From the NCBI GenBank assembly GCA_018829335.1, contig JAHJUD010000048.1, forward strand, positions 1 to 38,654: a stretch of 38,654 nt of DNA. The letters are read 5' to 3'. The DNA is from Microcaldota archaeon (lineage in GTDB: Archaea; Iainarchaeota; Iainarchaeia; Iainarchaeales; 1-14-0-10-31-34). Positions 22,671-30,393 of the stretch are shown piece by piece (position 1 is the stretch's first letter; every line of letters starts with the position of its first letter). A model generated the notes under the pieces. It did not search any database. It saw nothing but the letters and a program-made list of their open reading frames with translations, and was not told the DNA's origin. Made by a program: the position numbers and the translations under genes.

Positions 22671-23180
22671 TTATTCAGATTGTTTTTCTTCGATTTTTTT
22701 CAAGGCTAATTCAACTGCCTCTTTAGGAGTAGACGCACTTAAAATTTTCACTTTTTTTGTGTCATCCAGAAAAGAGTTTTTGACTTTATCTGAAATGCCT
22801 CCGCTTCCTGTCAAGGCAATAATCGGCTTTTCTTGCAGGTAAGAGGCTAAAGCTTCAATATATGTTCCTGCCTGCCCTTCAATTAAGATTACTGCATCAG
22901 CTGAATTTACTAGAATAAAGTTTCTTCCAAAACCTATTCCTGAAGGAATTACAACAGAACAAAACTTGTTTGCATCAGATTTATCATTTGAAGGAATAAC
23001 ACAAATTGAAGTTCCTTTTTCTTCTGAAACTCCTTTACAGGAAGATTCCATTACCCCTGTTAGGCCTCCGCAGATTAAAATACAGTTTTTTTTGGCGATT
23101 TCTTTTCCTGTTTCTTCAGCTAATTTCATTGAAGAAAAAGAAGCTTTATGCGAGCCTGCGACAAAAATCACTTTCTTCAT
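22671..23180 (-). CDS. TIGR00725/SLOG-fold nucleotide-binding protein
   Basis: 169 aa Rossmann-like protein. 'ICGGLTGVMESSCKGVSEEKG' is the glycine-rich loop and 'IPSGIGFGRNFILVNSADAV' followed by 'GQAGTYIEALASY' the second conserved region of the LOG/TIGR00725 family. Relatives bind molybdenum cofactor (MCP) or cleave nucleotides (LOG, PGGxGTxxE motif); here that motif reads 'GQAGTYIE', so catalysis like LOG is doubtful but the Glu is kept. It follows the potassium channel gene by 4 nt on the same strand and is likely co-transcribed; a nucleotide-sensing role for the channel is conceivable but unsupported. Confidence 0.75.
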   Translation of the reverse strand: MKKVIFVAGSHKASFSSMKLAEETGKEIAKKNCILICGGLTGVMESSCKGVSEEKGTSICVIPSNDKSDANKFCSVVIPSGIGFGRNFILVNSADAVILIEGQAGTYIEALASYLQEKPIIALTGSGGISDKVKNSFLDDTKKVKILSASTPKEAVELALKKIEEKQSE

Positions 23181-23184
23181 TTAA

Positions 23185-23592
23185 TCACTTTTTTTGTTCT
23201 TGTATTTCTTTCTGGATTTTTTTTTCTTCTTTTTTTATTTTTTCTTTGAATTTTTTGTCTTTTTCTATTACTTTAATTACAGGGTGCTCTTTGACTGCAT
23301 TGGATGCAACTTTGTTGATGAACAAAAAAATTAATCCTATTCCAATAAAAACATAAAAGATAGTGAAAAGCCTGCCAAAAAAAGTTACCGGATACAAGTC
23401 TCCGTAGCCTATAGTGGTTAAAGTGACAACAGAAAAATAAACTGCATTAAAAAAACTCCATTTTTCAAAATAAGAATAAATCAGACCGCCTAAAACAACT
23501 GCAAGGAAAACAAAAATAAGCAGGACTCTTATTTCTTTGTCTTTTAATTCATTTTTGATTATTTTTAAAATATTAAGAAAAGAAACTTTGAT
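23185..23592 (-). CDS. Two-TM potassium channel with apparent ATC start codon
   Basis: 135 aa. TM1 'VLLIFVFLAVVLGGLIYSYF', pore helix and selectivity filter 'TLTTIGYGDLYP', TM2 'GRLFTIFYVFIGIGLIFLF', then a Lys/Glu-rich cytoplasmic coiled coil. This is the KcsA/MthK-type pore; a tetramer would pass K+. No ATG, GTG or TTG occurs in frame upstream of the filter; the only TTG (23397) would delete TM1 and the pore. At 23592 there is an ATC exactly 6 nt after GGTG (23602-23599), where a start belongs, and the frame is closed by TAA just before it. Either a non-canonical ATC start or a point change/sequence error. No RCK domain is attached. Confidence 0.8.
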   Translation of the reverse strand: MKVSFLNILKIIKNELKDKEIRVLLIFVFLAVVLGGLIYSYFEKWSFFNAVYFSVVTLTTIGYGDLYPVTFFGRLFTIFYVFIGIGLIFLFINKVASNAVKEHPVIKVIEKDKKFKEKIKKEEKKIQKEIQEQKK

Positions 23593-23627
23593 TTAAGACA
23601 CCTTTAATTGAATAACAAAAAAAAGGG

Positions 23628-23987
23628 TTAAAAACCTTCATTTTGAAGTGATTCAAGGTTTTCTAACAGCATTTGGTCAATATCAATGCCAAAAACCATT
23701 TCAACAGCAAAAAACAAGAGCTGTTTTACTATTCCAAGAAGCAGAATAAAAACCAATACAAGCAGTAATTTTTTTTTCCAGCCAGGCCAATCATGAATAT
23801 AAGGGAATTTTTTGCCTAAATGGTGTTCAATGAAATCATAGATTTTTTTCCTGAAAAAAATCAATAAAATAAAGAATACAGCAAAAATTGCTATTACTTC
23901 AACCGGAATTTTAGCTAAATAAAAAGAAAACAAAAGAAAAGGAAGCAAAAAAATCCTGATTAAAGTTCTTTTCTTGAATTCAGCCAT
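23628..23987 (-). CDS. Small membrane protein, three TM segments
   Basis: 119 aa with hydrophobic segments at ~10-24, ~29-46 and ~73-95, and a charged loop 'FIEHHLGKKFPYIHDWPGW' between the second and third. No family recognised. Lies 35 bp upstream of the potassium channel on the same strand and may share its transcript. Confidence 0.55.
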   Translation of the reverse strand: MAEFKKRTLIRIFLLPFLLFSFYLAKIPVEVIAIFAVFFILLIFFRKKIYDFIEHHLGKKFPYIHDWPGWKKKLLLVLVFILLLGIVKQLLFFAVEMVFGIDIDQMLLENLESLQNEGF

Positions 23988-24077
23988 AACAAAAAATAAG
24001 TAAAAGAATGCTTTTAAAGAAAAGGCTAAAAAAAACTGAATATATTTAAATTACTTATCTGGTTTTATTTATGAAGT

Positions 24078-24674
24078 ATGAGCCTTTTGTTGTTTGTTGA
24101 TTCAGGAATATTTTCTTTTATTGTATTGCCTTTGTTCATTTTTTTTGCAAGAGTAATGGATGTCAGCCTTGGAACAATAAGATTAGTGTTTATTTCAAGG
24201 GGATTCAAACATTATGCTTCAATAATAGGTTTTTTTGAGATTTTAATCTGGCTGACTGCTATTTCACAGATAATGCAGAACATGAACAGCCCATTACTTT
24301 TTTTGTTTTATGCTGGAGGGTTTGCCACAGGAACCTTTGTTGGAATATGGATTGAAGAAAAACTTTCACTTGGAACCATTATGATTGAAGTTATTACAAG
24401 AAAAAATGCTTTAGGAATGATTGAAGAACTTAAAGCAAAAAAATTCAAGGTTACAAGCATTGACGCAGAAGGAGAAAACGGGCATGTAAAAATGATTTTT
24501 ATTGTAACTAAAAGGCATAATGCTTTGAAAGTAATTGAAATAATAAGGGAATTCAATTCAAAGGCATTTTATGCAATAGAAGATGTAAGGTCTGTTAATG
24601 ACGGAACCATTCCAACAAGAAAAAACAGGCTTGATTACATGAAATTGTTTGCGCCTTTCAGGAAAGGAAAATAG
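24078..24674 (+). CDS. UPF0316/DUF2179-type membrane protein
   Basis: 198 aa. Three N-terminal membrane segments (~5-25, ~45-65, ~70-90) with the family signature 'ARVMDVSLGTIRLVFISRG' and 'GFFEILIWLTAISQIMQN', then a cytoplasmic DUF2179 ferredoxin-like domain (~95-175, 'LGMIEELKAKKFKVTSIDAE'). Homologues are conserved across bacteria and archaea without established function; DUF2179 domains may bind small ligands. A TATA-like ATATTTAAATT lies about 30 nt before the start. Ends with TAG. Confidence 0.85.
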   Translation: MSLLLFVDSGIFSFIVLPLFIFFARVMDVSLGTIRLVFISRGFKHYASIIGFFEILIWLTAISQIMQNMNSPLLFLFYAGGFATGTFVGIWIEEKLSLGTIMIEVITRKNALGMIEELKAKKFKVTSIDAEGENGHVKMIFIVTKRHNALKVIEIIREFNSKAFYAIEDVRSVNDGTIPTRKNRLDYMKLFAPFRKGK

Positions 24675-24799
24675 CCTTAAATAAGCTTAAAAATCCATTG
24701 AAAGAAAATTAAGGTTAGGCGTGGCGACTTTTGTCGTGGCGGCAAAAAAAACTGATTCTGACAACAGCCTGATTCTGCCTTAAAAGGAGGAATCAAAAA

Positions 24800-24874
24800 A
24801 TGAAGAAACCGGTTAAAAAAACTAATGAAATGAAGAATCCATCTAACCAAAACCAGCAGAACATGAACAGATAA
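24800..24874 (+). CDS. Candidate 24-aa basic microprotein
   Basis: MKKPVKKTNEMKNPSNQNQQ followed by NMNR. The ribosome-binding site AAAGGAGGAATC 7 nt upstream is among the strongest in the window, which is the main reason to believe translation. Composition is Lys/Asn/Gln-rich and probably unstructured. No homology known to me. Confidence 0.4.
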   Translation: MKKPVKKTNEMKNPSNQNQQNMNR

Positions 24875-24890
24875 AATTAATTAAAAAATA

Positions 24891-24906
24891 GGGGAGGAAA
24901 CTCCCC
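24891..24906 (+). terminator. GNRA-loop hairpin, possible terminator
   Basis: GGGGAG and CTCCCC pair perfectly over 6 bp around a GAAA tetraloop, followed by TTTC. Placed just after the microprotein frame and before the PCC-domain gene. Confidence 0.45.
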
Positions 24907-24952
24907 TTTCAAAAAAAAGGAATGATAAAAAAAATTAAGAGAGGGGTTAAAA

Positions 24953-25330
24953 ATGAGTGAAAATACTTTTGTTTTGAGTTTAAGCGAGAACGCAGACTTA
25001 ATGCAGGAACTTGAAAAGTTTGCAGTAGAAAAAGAAATTGAATACGGCTTGTTTATCAGCGCTTCAGGAAAAATTAAAGACTGTGAAATAACTTCAATTG
25101 AACCAAAAGGCGGAATGTCAAGAATAAGGCTTTCAGGAGAAAACGAAGTTAATGCAGTCAGCGGAAAAATAGAAAAAGACAAAAAAAACAAGGTTGCAAT
25201 AAATTTAAGGGTTTCAGTTGGAACAACAGATTTTTCAAACAAGTCAGGCCAGTTAATCAACGGCAAAGCAGGAAAAGCACTTCAGATAGGAATAAGAAAA
25301 GTGAATACAAGCAAAATCATTAAAGCATGA
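24953..25330 (+). CDS. PCC (DUF296) domain protein
   Basis: 125 aa, single domain. 'TFVLSLSENADLMQELEKFA' then 'IEYGLFISASGKIKDCEI' and 'KKNKVAINLRVSV' follow the plants-and-prokaryotes-conserved (PCC/DUF296) fold, a trimeric beta-rich domain. Prokaryotic members are single-domain proteins of unclear function; plant versions carry AT-hooks. The usual His cluster of many prokaryotic members is absent here. GAGAGGGG precedes the ATG by about 6 nt. It is followed 40 bp later by hypC and may share a transcript. Confidence 0.75.
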   Translation: MSENTFVLSLSENADLMQELEKFAVEKEIEYGLFISASGKIKDCEITSIEPKGGMSRIRLSGENEVNAVSGKIEKDKKNKVAINLRVSVGTTDFSNKSGQLINGKAGKALQIGIRKVNTSKIIKA

Positions 25331-25370
25331 AAAAACAAGGAATTAAAAAACTTTCAAACATAATTAAATT

Positions 25371-25550
25371 ATGTGCCTTGCATTAGCAGGAAAAGTGGCT
25401 GAAGTCAAAGAAAACGGAATGGCAGAAGTAGAGATAAAAGGAAAAAAAATTACTGCAATGAACCCTGAAAAAATAAGAAAAGGCGAGTATGTTTTAGTAC
25501 AGCAGGGAATAATAATAGAAAAAATCAGCGAAAAAGAAGCCCTTTGTTAA
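25371..25550 (+). CDS. hypC: HypC/HupF-type hydrogenase maturation chaperone
   Basis: 59 aa, too short for many gene finders. Starts 'MCLALAGKVAEV', with the Cys-2 that carries the Fe(CN)2CO intermediate, and continues 'KIRKGEYVLVQQGIIIEKIS' then 'EKEAL', the OB-fold pattern of HypC. HypC works with HypD to assemble the iron centre and delivers it to the hydrogenase large subunit. Its target is most likely the large subunit at 31525-32808. HypA, B, D, E and F are not in the window. Its 3' end overlaps the convergent DUF6390 gene by 26 bp. Confidence 0.9.
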   Translation: MCLALAGKVAEVKENGMAEVEIKGKKITAMNPEKIRKGEYVLVQQGIIIEKISEKEALC

Positions 25551-26274
25551 GCAATGAATTGACTGCATTAATGTTTTTTTCAGTGAATTTTTTCAGGTTA
25601 TGCAATTCTGTTTTGTCTATTTGTTCTACTGCAAAATTCCAATGAACTGAAACAAAAGAATTTTTTTCAGGAGAAAAAACAAGCCCTGAATCAATTTTTT
25701 TTGTTTTTTCCTTTAATTTGAATTCATTGAATTCAAATAAAAGTTCAGTTGAATTAACAAGCAAAAAATTTTCCTGTACTTCTTTTATTTTTCCCCATGA
25801 AATCAGGCAGTTGTCCAGGTTTTTTAAAACAGGCTCAACTTTTTTTGTGACAAAATTAATATACAAAACATGAAAAGAATGATGGGAAACAGAATTTTCA
25901 GGAATTAATTCTGCTTTTTTTTCTGCAATGTTTTTTGGAAGCAGGCCGGGCTTTGCAAATTCCTCTAAAATCATTTTTTTTGTTTCTTCAAGCGAAACTT
26001 TTTCAAGCAAATCAGAGCCAAGCCAGTAAGCTTCAATAGTTTTTTCATCTAAAGGAGAAAGATTGTTTGCTTTGGAAATCAGTTTAAGGTAAGGAAATAA
26101 GGCTTCAAAAGAAGAAAAAAGAGATTCAATTCTTTGAATTTTTGAAGGAACAGGATTTTCAATGAAGTCCCTGAATTCAGAAAAAGCATTGTTTTGACCA
26201 CAGTAATTTTTCTGGTTTGTAATAAAAGAATATTTGCAGGCTTTAATCAAAGAGTTAATTTTTTTTTGAGACAA
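25525..26274 (-). CDS. DUF6390 family protein, hydrogenase-associated
   Basis: 249 aa. Conserved features I associate with DUF6390: 'CKYSFITNQKNYCG' at the N-terminus, 'EALFPYLKLISKANNLSPLD' and 'EAYWLGSDLLE', then 'SVSHHSFHVLYINFVT', 'LDNCLISWGKI' and 'SVHWNFAVEQI'. Genes of this family sit beside [NiFe]-hydrogenase and hyp genes, so a maturation or accessory role is likely, though not established. Convergent with hypC (26-bp 3' overlap) and overlapping the upstream EamA gene by 20 bp on the same strand. Confidence 0.75.
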   Translation of the reverse strand: MSQKKINSLIKACKYSFITNQKNYCGQNNAFSEFRDFIENPVPSKIQRIESLFSSFEALFPYLKLISKANNLSPLDEKTIEAYWLGSDLLEKVSLEETKKMILEEFAKPGLLPKNIAEKKAELIPENSVSHHSFHVLYINFVTKKVEPVLKNLDNCLISWGKIKEVQENFLLVNSTELLFEFNEFKLKEKTKKIDSGLVFSPEKNSFVSVHWNFAVEQIDKTELHNLKKFTEKNINAVNSLLNKGLLFR

Positions 26275-27172
26275 AAGAAAAACCCAAAAATTTTAATGCA
26301 TTCAGGAAAAAAGAAAAGCCAGCAATTATCAAAACGCCAAAAACAATCATAATCAGTCCAAAGGCTTCAGTTAAAGAAACTGCCTGACCAAAAAAAACAA
26401 AGGAAAGCAAAGCTGTAATCGGCTGGCCTAATAAAAGAATTGAAGTTGCAGCTGAAACGCTGATGTGTTTTAAGCCTGAATAATAGGTTAAAACATAAAA
26501 GAAGAGAAGAAAGGCTGTAAGCAGAATCCAAGACCATTGATCAATTGAATGAGTTGCAATAAGTGAAAGCTGGCCTGAAAACAAAAGGAACAGCAAAATA
26601 AAAAGAGAGCCAAAAAACATTCTTGCGCCTGCAACAACTGTACCGCTTAATTCATTTAATGCGTTTTTTGAGAGAATGTTTTCTCCTGCCCAGAATAAGA
26701 CTGCAGTTAAAACAAGTAATTCAGGAAAACCAAAAGAAAAAGTTTGATTGAATAACAGGAAATTGCCTGTCAATAAAAGAATTGCGCCTGCAATAAGCTT
26801 TTTTGAGAGTTTTTCTTTTAAGAAAAAGAAAGCCAGCAATGAAGCCCAAACAAAAAGGGTTTTATGCAGGAATCCTGCAGTTGAAGCAGTTGTAAGTTTT
26901 AATGCATAAAAGTATAGAAGGAATGGAACACTTCCGCCAATCAGGCCGATCAAGGAAAGATTAAGCCATTGTTTTCTGGTCAGGTTTTTTAGGGAATTAA
27001 GCTGGCCTGACAAAACAATAAGCGAAATAAGAAAAACTGCTACAATTAAGTTTTTCATTCCAGTGAAAACAAAAGGGTTGAATCCTTTTACTGCAAAAGC
27101 ATTCAAAAAAATGCTTATACCGCTTATAATTGCCGTAAGCAGGACAAGAATTATTCCTTTTGATTGGTTCAT
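26255..27172 (-). CDS. EamA/DMT-family transporter
   Basis: 305 aa with ten predicted membrane segments in two EamA halves (~1-140 and ~150-290). Family features include 'LNAFAVKGFNPFVFTGMKNL', 'FLHKTLFVWASLLAFFFLKE' closing the first half, and 'SILLLGQPITALLSFVFFGQ' in the second. Members export amino acids, nucleotide-sugars or metabolites; substrate is not deducible. It overlaps the DUF6390 gene, so the two are probably one transcript. Diverges from the protease gene at 27229. Confidence 0.88.
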   Translation of the reverse strand: MNQSKGIILVLLTAIISGISIFLNAFAVKGFNPFVFTGMKNLIVAVFLISLIVLSGQLNSLKNLTRKQWLNLSLIGLIGGSVPFLLYFYALKLTTASTAGFLHKTLFVWASLLAFFFLKEKLSKKLIAGAILLLTGNFLLFNQTFSFGFPELLVLTAVLFWAGENILSKNALNELSGTVVAGARMFFGSLFILLFLLFSGQLSLIATHSIDQWSWILLTAFLLFFYVLTYYSGLKHISVSAATSILLLGQPITALLSFVFFGQAVSLTEAFGLIMIVFGVLIIAGFSFFLNALKFLGFSFVSKKN

Positions 27173-27228
27173 GAATTAAACTAATACAAAAATGGTTTTA
27201 AATATTTATTTAATTGAGTTATCTTTAG

Positions 27229-27666
27229 ATGAAAAAGAAAATTCTTGTTTTTGGCAATTTATTGCTGGAAAATGATTCTGTTCCGTTAAAGATTTTGCAT
27301 GAATTAAGAAAAGAGTTTCCACAAATTGAATTCAAGGAATTTGATCCAAGCGAAAACCTTGAAAAAGAAGGAAAAAAACTTGAAATAATTGACTGCGTAC
27401 AAGGAATAAAAAAATGCACAAAGATAAAGGGAACAGAAAAAATGGTTTCAGGAAAAATTTTTTCTTTGCATGACTTTGATTTAGGTGCAAACTTAAAATT
27501 ACTGGAAAAAGCCGGCCTGCTGGAAGAAGTGACTGTTTTTGGGGTGCCAATGCATTATACCGAAAAACAGGCATTAAAGGAATTAAAAGAATTAATTAAA
27601 GCAAATTATTTAAAGAGAAAGAAAAAAACGAATATTTTTAATCAAAAAACAAAAATTTCTGTTTAA
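27229..27666 (+). CDS. Hydrogenase maturation protease (HycI/HyaD/FrhD-like)
   Basis: 145 aa. 'KILVFGNLLLENDSVPLKIL' matches the family's GNxLxxDD nickel-contact start (Asp 16), 'LEIIDCVQG' (Asp 55) is the second strand, and 'SLHDFDLGANLKLL' carries the conserved His (81). The family cleaves the C-terminal peptide of [NiFe]-hydrogenase large subunits after Ni insertion. The large subunit at 31525 ends with DPCxxCxxH plus 7 extra residues, a fitting substrate. The family's first GDD reads END here, so activity should be checked. Confidence 0.75.
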   Translation: MKKKILVFGNLLLENDSVPLKILHELRKEFPQIEFKEFDPSENLEKEGKKLEIIDCVQGIKKCTKIKGTEKMVSGKIFSLHDFDLGANLKLLEKAGLLEEVTVFGVPMHYTEKQALKELKELIKANYLKRKKKTNIFNQKTKISV

Positions 27667-27706
27667 ATCTTTTTTTGTTTACACAGATAATAGGATTAGT
27701 GATTAA

Positions 27707-28870
27707 ATGACTGTTTATTCTCATTCCCGCATTGAAAGTTTTTTTCAGTGTCCTTTAAAGTTTAAGTTTAATTATATTGAGAAACCTAAAATTCCTTTAA
27801 AGGAAGGCATTGAAGCTTTTATGGGTTCAAGAGTGCATGAAACAATAGAGTATTTATATAAATTGGTTCAGAACACAAAAGTTCCTTCTGAAAAAGAATT
27901 AATTGAATATTATGATAAGTTATGGAAAGAAAACTGGAATGAAAATGTTGTAGTAACAAGAGCTGGTTTAGAACCAAAAAATTATTTTGATTTGGGAATT
28001 AAATGCATTAAAAATTACTATGAAAAAAACCATCCATTTAATCAGGGTTTAACGATTGGAATAGAAAAAAGAATTTTAATTAATTTGAATGACAAGTATA
28101 AACTTCAGGGGTTTATTGACAGGCTAGTGGAAAAAGAATCAGGCCATTATGAAATTCACGATTATAAGACTTATTCTAATTTGCCTGAGCAAAGCAAATT
28201 AGACCAAGACAACCAGTTAGCTTTGTATGCTATTGGTTTGGAACAGGAATTTAATGACATTAAGTCAATTGATTTGGTTTGGCATTTGGTTGTTTTTGGA
28301 AAAGAATTAAGGAGTTCAAGAACAAAAGAAGAATTAAATGAATTAAAAGAAAAAACAATTGAAAGAATAAAAGAAATTGAATCTGCAAAAGATTTTCCTG
28401 CAAAACCTTCTGCTTTATGCAATTGGTGTGCTTTTCAATGCATTTGCCCAGAATTCAAACATGAAATTGAAACAGAAAAACTTTCTTCAAACAAGTATTT
28501 GGAAGAGGAAGGCGTGGTTTTGGCAAACAAATTCATTGAATTAAAAAACAAAGAAACAGAAATAAAAAAAGAATTAAACGAACTAAGAGAAGCAGTCATA
28601 ATTTATGCTAAAGCAAAAGGTTATTCCATAATTCAGGGAAGTGACGGAAAACTAATTATTAGAGAATCTAAGACAGTAAGGCTGCCAAAAAAGAATTCAA
28701 AAGAATACAAAAAAATTGAAGAATTATTGCATAAAATTAATGCTTGGAATGAAACAAGTTGTTTAGACCAAACAAAAGTCAAAGCTTTTTTAGCAAAAAA
28801 ACCAAATAAACAAATTGAGGCATTACTTGAAAAAAAATTTATTTCGGTTGTCAAAGTAGGCAAAAAATAA
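27707..28870 (+). CDS. RecB/Cas4-like PD-(D/E)XK nuclease with Fe-S cysteines
   Basis: 387 aa. 'SHSRIESFFQCPLKFKFNYI' (Cys 15) and 'GSRVHETIEYL' (His 44) start the PDDEXK_1 fold; catalytic residues are Asp 138 in 'GFIDRL', Asp 152 and Lys 154 in 'EIHDYKTYS', and Gln 170 in 'DNQLALYA'. 'CNWCAFQCICPEF' (238-250) supplies the remaining cluster ligands, as in Cas4 and AddB-like nucleases with a 4Fe-4S cluster. A ~120-residue C-terminal helical extension follows. Likely a DNA exonuclease in repair or recombination; no CRISPR array or other cas gene is in the window, so a stand-alone repair role is preferred. Confidence 0.88.
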   Translation: MTVYSHSRIESFFQCPLKFKFNYIEKPKIPLKEGIEAFMGSRVHETIEYLYKLVQNTKVPSEKELIEYYDKLWKENWNENVVVTRAGLEPKNYFDLGIKCIKNYYEKNHPFNQGLTIGIEKRILINLNDKYKLQGFIDRLVEKESGHYEIHDYKTYSNLPEQSKLDQDNQLALYAIGLEQEFNDIKSIDLVWHLVVFGKELRSSRTKEELNELKEKTIERIKEIESAKDFPAKPSALCNWCAFQCICPEFKHEIETEKLSSNKYLEEEGVVLANKFIELKNKETEIKKELNELREAVIIYAKAKGYSIIQGSDGKLIIRESKTVRLPKKNSKEYKKIEELLHKINAWNETSCLDQTKVKAFLAKKPNKQIEALLEKKFISVVKVGKK

Positions 28871-29055
28871 CTTTGACTTAAAAGAATTAAAGAACCATAA
28901 AAACTCGATATCTGCTTTATTTTAATAGAAAGAGAAGAACTCAAAAAAATGCTGTAACAACTTTTATTTGATTTCAGGGGCAGTGAGGCCTAAAAACTAT
29001 TTTAAATGAAAAAAACTGTGTTTAATATGCTGTGGCACAGCAGGAAGGTAATTAA

Positions 29056-29199
29056 ATGAGTTATATATTAATTGGAGACACTGCACATAAAAATCCGCCT
29101 CAAAATGGTTGCAACGCATCTGCTTCAAATGGGAGAGTAAGCGCTGAAATTCCTACAGGATTTGAAAAATGCGACCGTTGTTTTAGGCTTCCAAGATAA
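29056..29199 (+). CDS. Candidate 47-aa protein with CxxC motif
   Basis: MSYILIGDTAHKNPPQNGCN... ending 'GFEKCDRCFRLPR'. AGGTAAT lies just upstream of the ATG, a reasonable ribosome-binding site, and TATA-like TTTAAAT/TTTAATAT boxes precede it. The gap 28871-29323 holds no other supported gene. Whether it is expressed, or is part of the accessory module that follows, is unknown. Confidence 0.35.
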   Translation: MSYILIGDTAHKNPPQNGCNASASNGRVSAEIPTGFEKCDRCFRLPR

Positions 29200-29323
29200 A
29201 GACAGGATAAATTGGTTTACTAGCTTTAAAGCCAAGATTTATTTAGATGTTTCTATATATTTTGTACGAGTTTTCAAGAGGTTAGGCAATAAGTTTGCAT
29301 CCTCTCAAAAGGCAGGAAATTTT

Positions 29324-29887
29324 ATGCAAAAAAAACAAATAATTAATGAATTGTCCGATTTGCAAAAAGTTATAGTTCTTTTATTAGAAGCAGACAGTTC
29401 CAAACCCATTCCTGGAAATACCTGGTATCAAAAAGAACTTTTTTTGATAGGGAAAAATTTGGAAAACGTTTCGGAAGAAGCCACTTTTGAACCAGATTTT
29501 TTTGGTCCTTTTAGTGAAAATGCAGAAGAACAGCTTTCTGATTTAGAGCAAGAAGATTTTGTTGACAGGGAAGGAAATAAAATAAAAATTTCCAAAGATG
29601 GAAAAGAACTGGCAAAAGAGATAAAGAAAGAGTTTGACAAAAAAATTCTTGAGTTGATTGAAGAATTTAAAAAATTGCTGAATGACCTTAACGAAGAAGA
29701 ACTTTTAACTTTTATTTATTTTAATTTTCCCCAAACTACTTCTGAATCTCAAGTTAGAGAAAAAATAATAAAAAACAGAATTAAAAACGCAATTTCTCTT
29801 TACAAAAAAAGTAAAATAAGCCTTTCAAAAGCTTCTGAAATAGCTGGAATGCCAATTGAAAAGTTAAAAAAAATGGTGGACAAATGA
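29324..29887 (+). CDS. Two-domain antitoxin: YwgA/Panacea-like N-domain plus UPF0175-like C-end
   Basis: 187 aa from ATG 29324 (the frame continues upstream to a TTG at 29162 but through the small ORF region; AGGAAATTTT precedes 29324). Residues ~1-105 resemble YwgA/DUF4065 (Panacea) proteins: 'QKVIVLLLEA', 'TWYQKELFLIG', 'FFGPFSENAEEQLSDLEQE', 'KISKDGKELA'. Residues ~150-187 read 'NAISLYKKSKISLSKASEIA' then 'GMPIEKLKKMV', the UPF0175 antitoxin helix-turn-helix. The gene ends with an ATGA overlap into a PIN toxin gene. An antitoxin role is firm by context; the domain fusion is an inference from pattern. Confidence 0.65.
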   Translation: MQKKQIINELSDLQKVIVLLLEADSSKPIPGNTWYQKELFLIGKNLENVSEEATFEPDFFGPFSENAEEQLSDLEQEDFVDREGNKIKISKDGKELAKEIKKEFDKKILELIEEFKKLLNDLNEEELLTFIYFNFPQTTSESQVREKIIKNRIKNAISLYKKSKISLSKASEIAGMPIEKLKKMVDK

Positions 29888-30393
29888 AGCTTTTGGACAC
29901 ATCTTGTTTAATTTGCATATTCTCCGAAATAGATTTCCCAAGCGTGTTGCACAAATGGATTGGAGAAGGCTATAAGATTTGCATTCCTTTTGAAGTTTTT
30001 TCTGAACTGCAAGATAACTATAAAACAAAAAGTAAAGTTGAAAATGAAATTAAATCAGACAAAATAAAAGTTTTAAATAAAATAGAGGAACAAAAGATAG
30101 AAATTTTGAAGAACCGATTTCCCATTTTAGGCAAAGGAGAACTTTCTGTCATTGTCATTGCTAAAGAACTTGAGGATTCAAAAAAGAAGTATTATGCAGT
30201 GTTGGATGACAAAAAAGCAAGGGAAACAGCCAAAAAACTGCAAATAAATTTTACTGGTTCATATGGCTTAATAAAAGCTTTACTCGACAAAAAATTAATA
30301 AACCAAGAATTATTTGAACAGTTGGTAAAAAAAATGAAAGAATCAAACTTTAGGATGATTTTTAAGGGTAACGAAAATGAGCATAGAAACTAA
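29884..30393 (+). CDS. PIN-domain toxin (DUF3368-type)
   Basis: 169 aa. 'MKLLDTSCLICIFSE' provides the first acid (Asp 5), 'ILGKGELSVIVIAKELE' the conserved Gly-Glu helix, 'YAVLDDKKARETAKKL' the later acids, and 'FTGSYGLIKALLDKKLI' the DUF3368 C-terminal signature. DUF3368 PIN proteins are the usual toxin partners of UPF0175 antitoxins and act as Mg-dependent RNases. Start overlaps the antitoxin stop (ATGA); the next gene starts 17 bp before this one ends, so all three genes are translationally linked. Confidence 0.82.
   Translation: MKLLDTSCLICIFSEIDFPSVLHKWIGEGYKICIPFEVFSELQDNYKTKSKVENEIKSDKIKVLNKIEEQKIEILKNRFPILGKGELSVIVIAKELEDSKKKYYAVLDDKKARETAKKLQINFTGSYGLIKALLDKKLINQELFEQLVKKMKESNFRMIFKGNENEHRN

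Larger units (their letters stand above)
24711..24906 (+). ncRNA. Candidate small structured transcript with embedded microprotein
   Basis: Own promoter-like CTTAAATAAGC (24678-24688), about 25 nt before a region with GCGAC-TTTT-GTCG hairpin (24725-24740), two CTGATTCTG motifs, an AAAAGGAGGAATC ribosome-binding site, a 24-codon frame and a GGGGAG-GAAA-CTCCCC stem-loop (24891-24906). It fills the 278-bp gap between two genes and looks like a self-contained transcription unit of about 195 nt. No known RNA family recognised. Confidence 0.4.
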
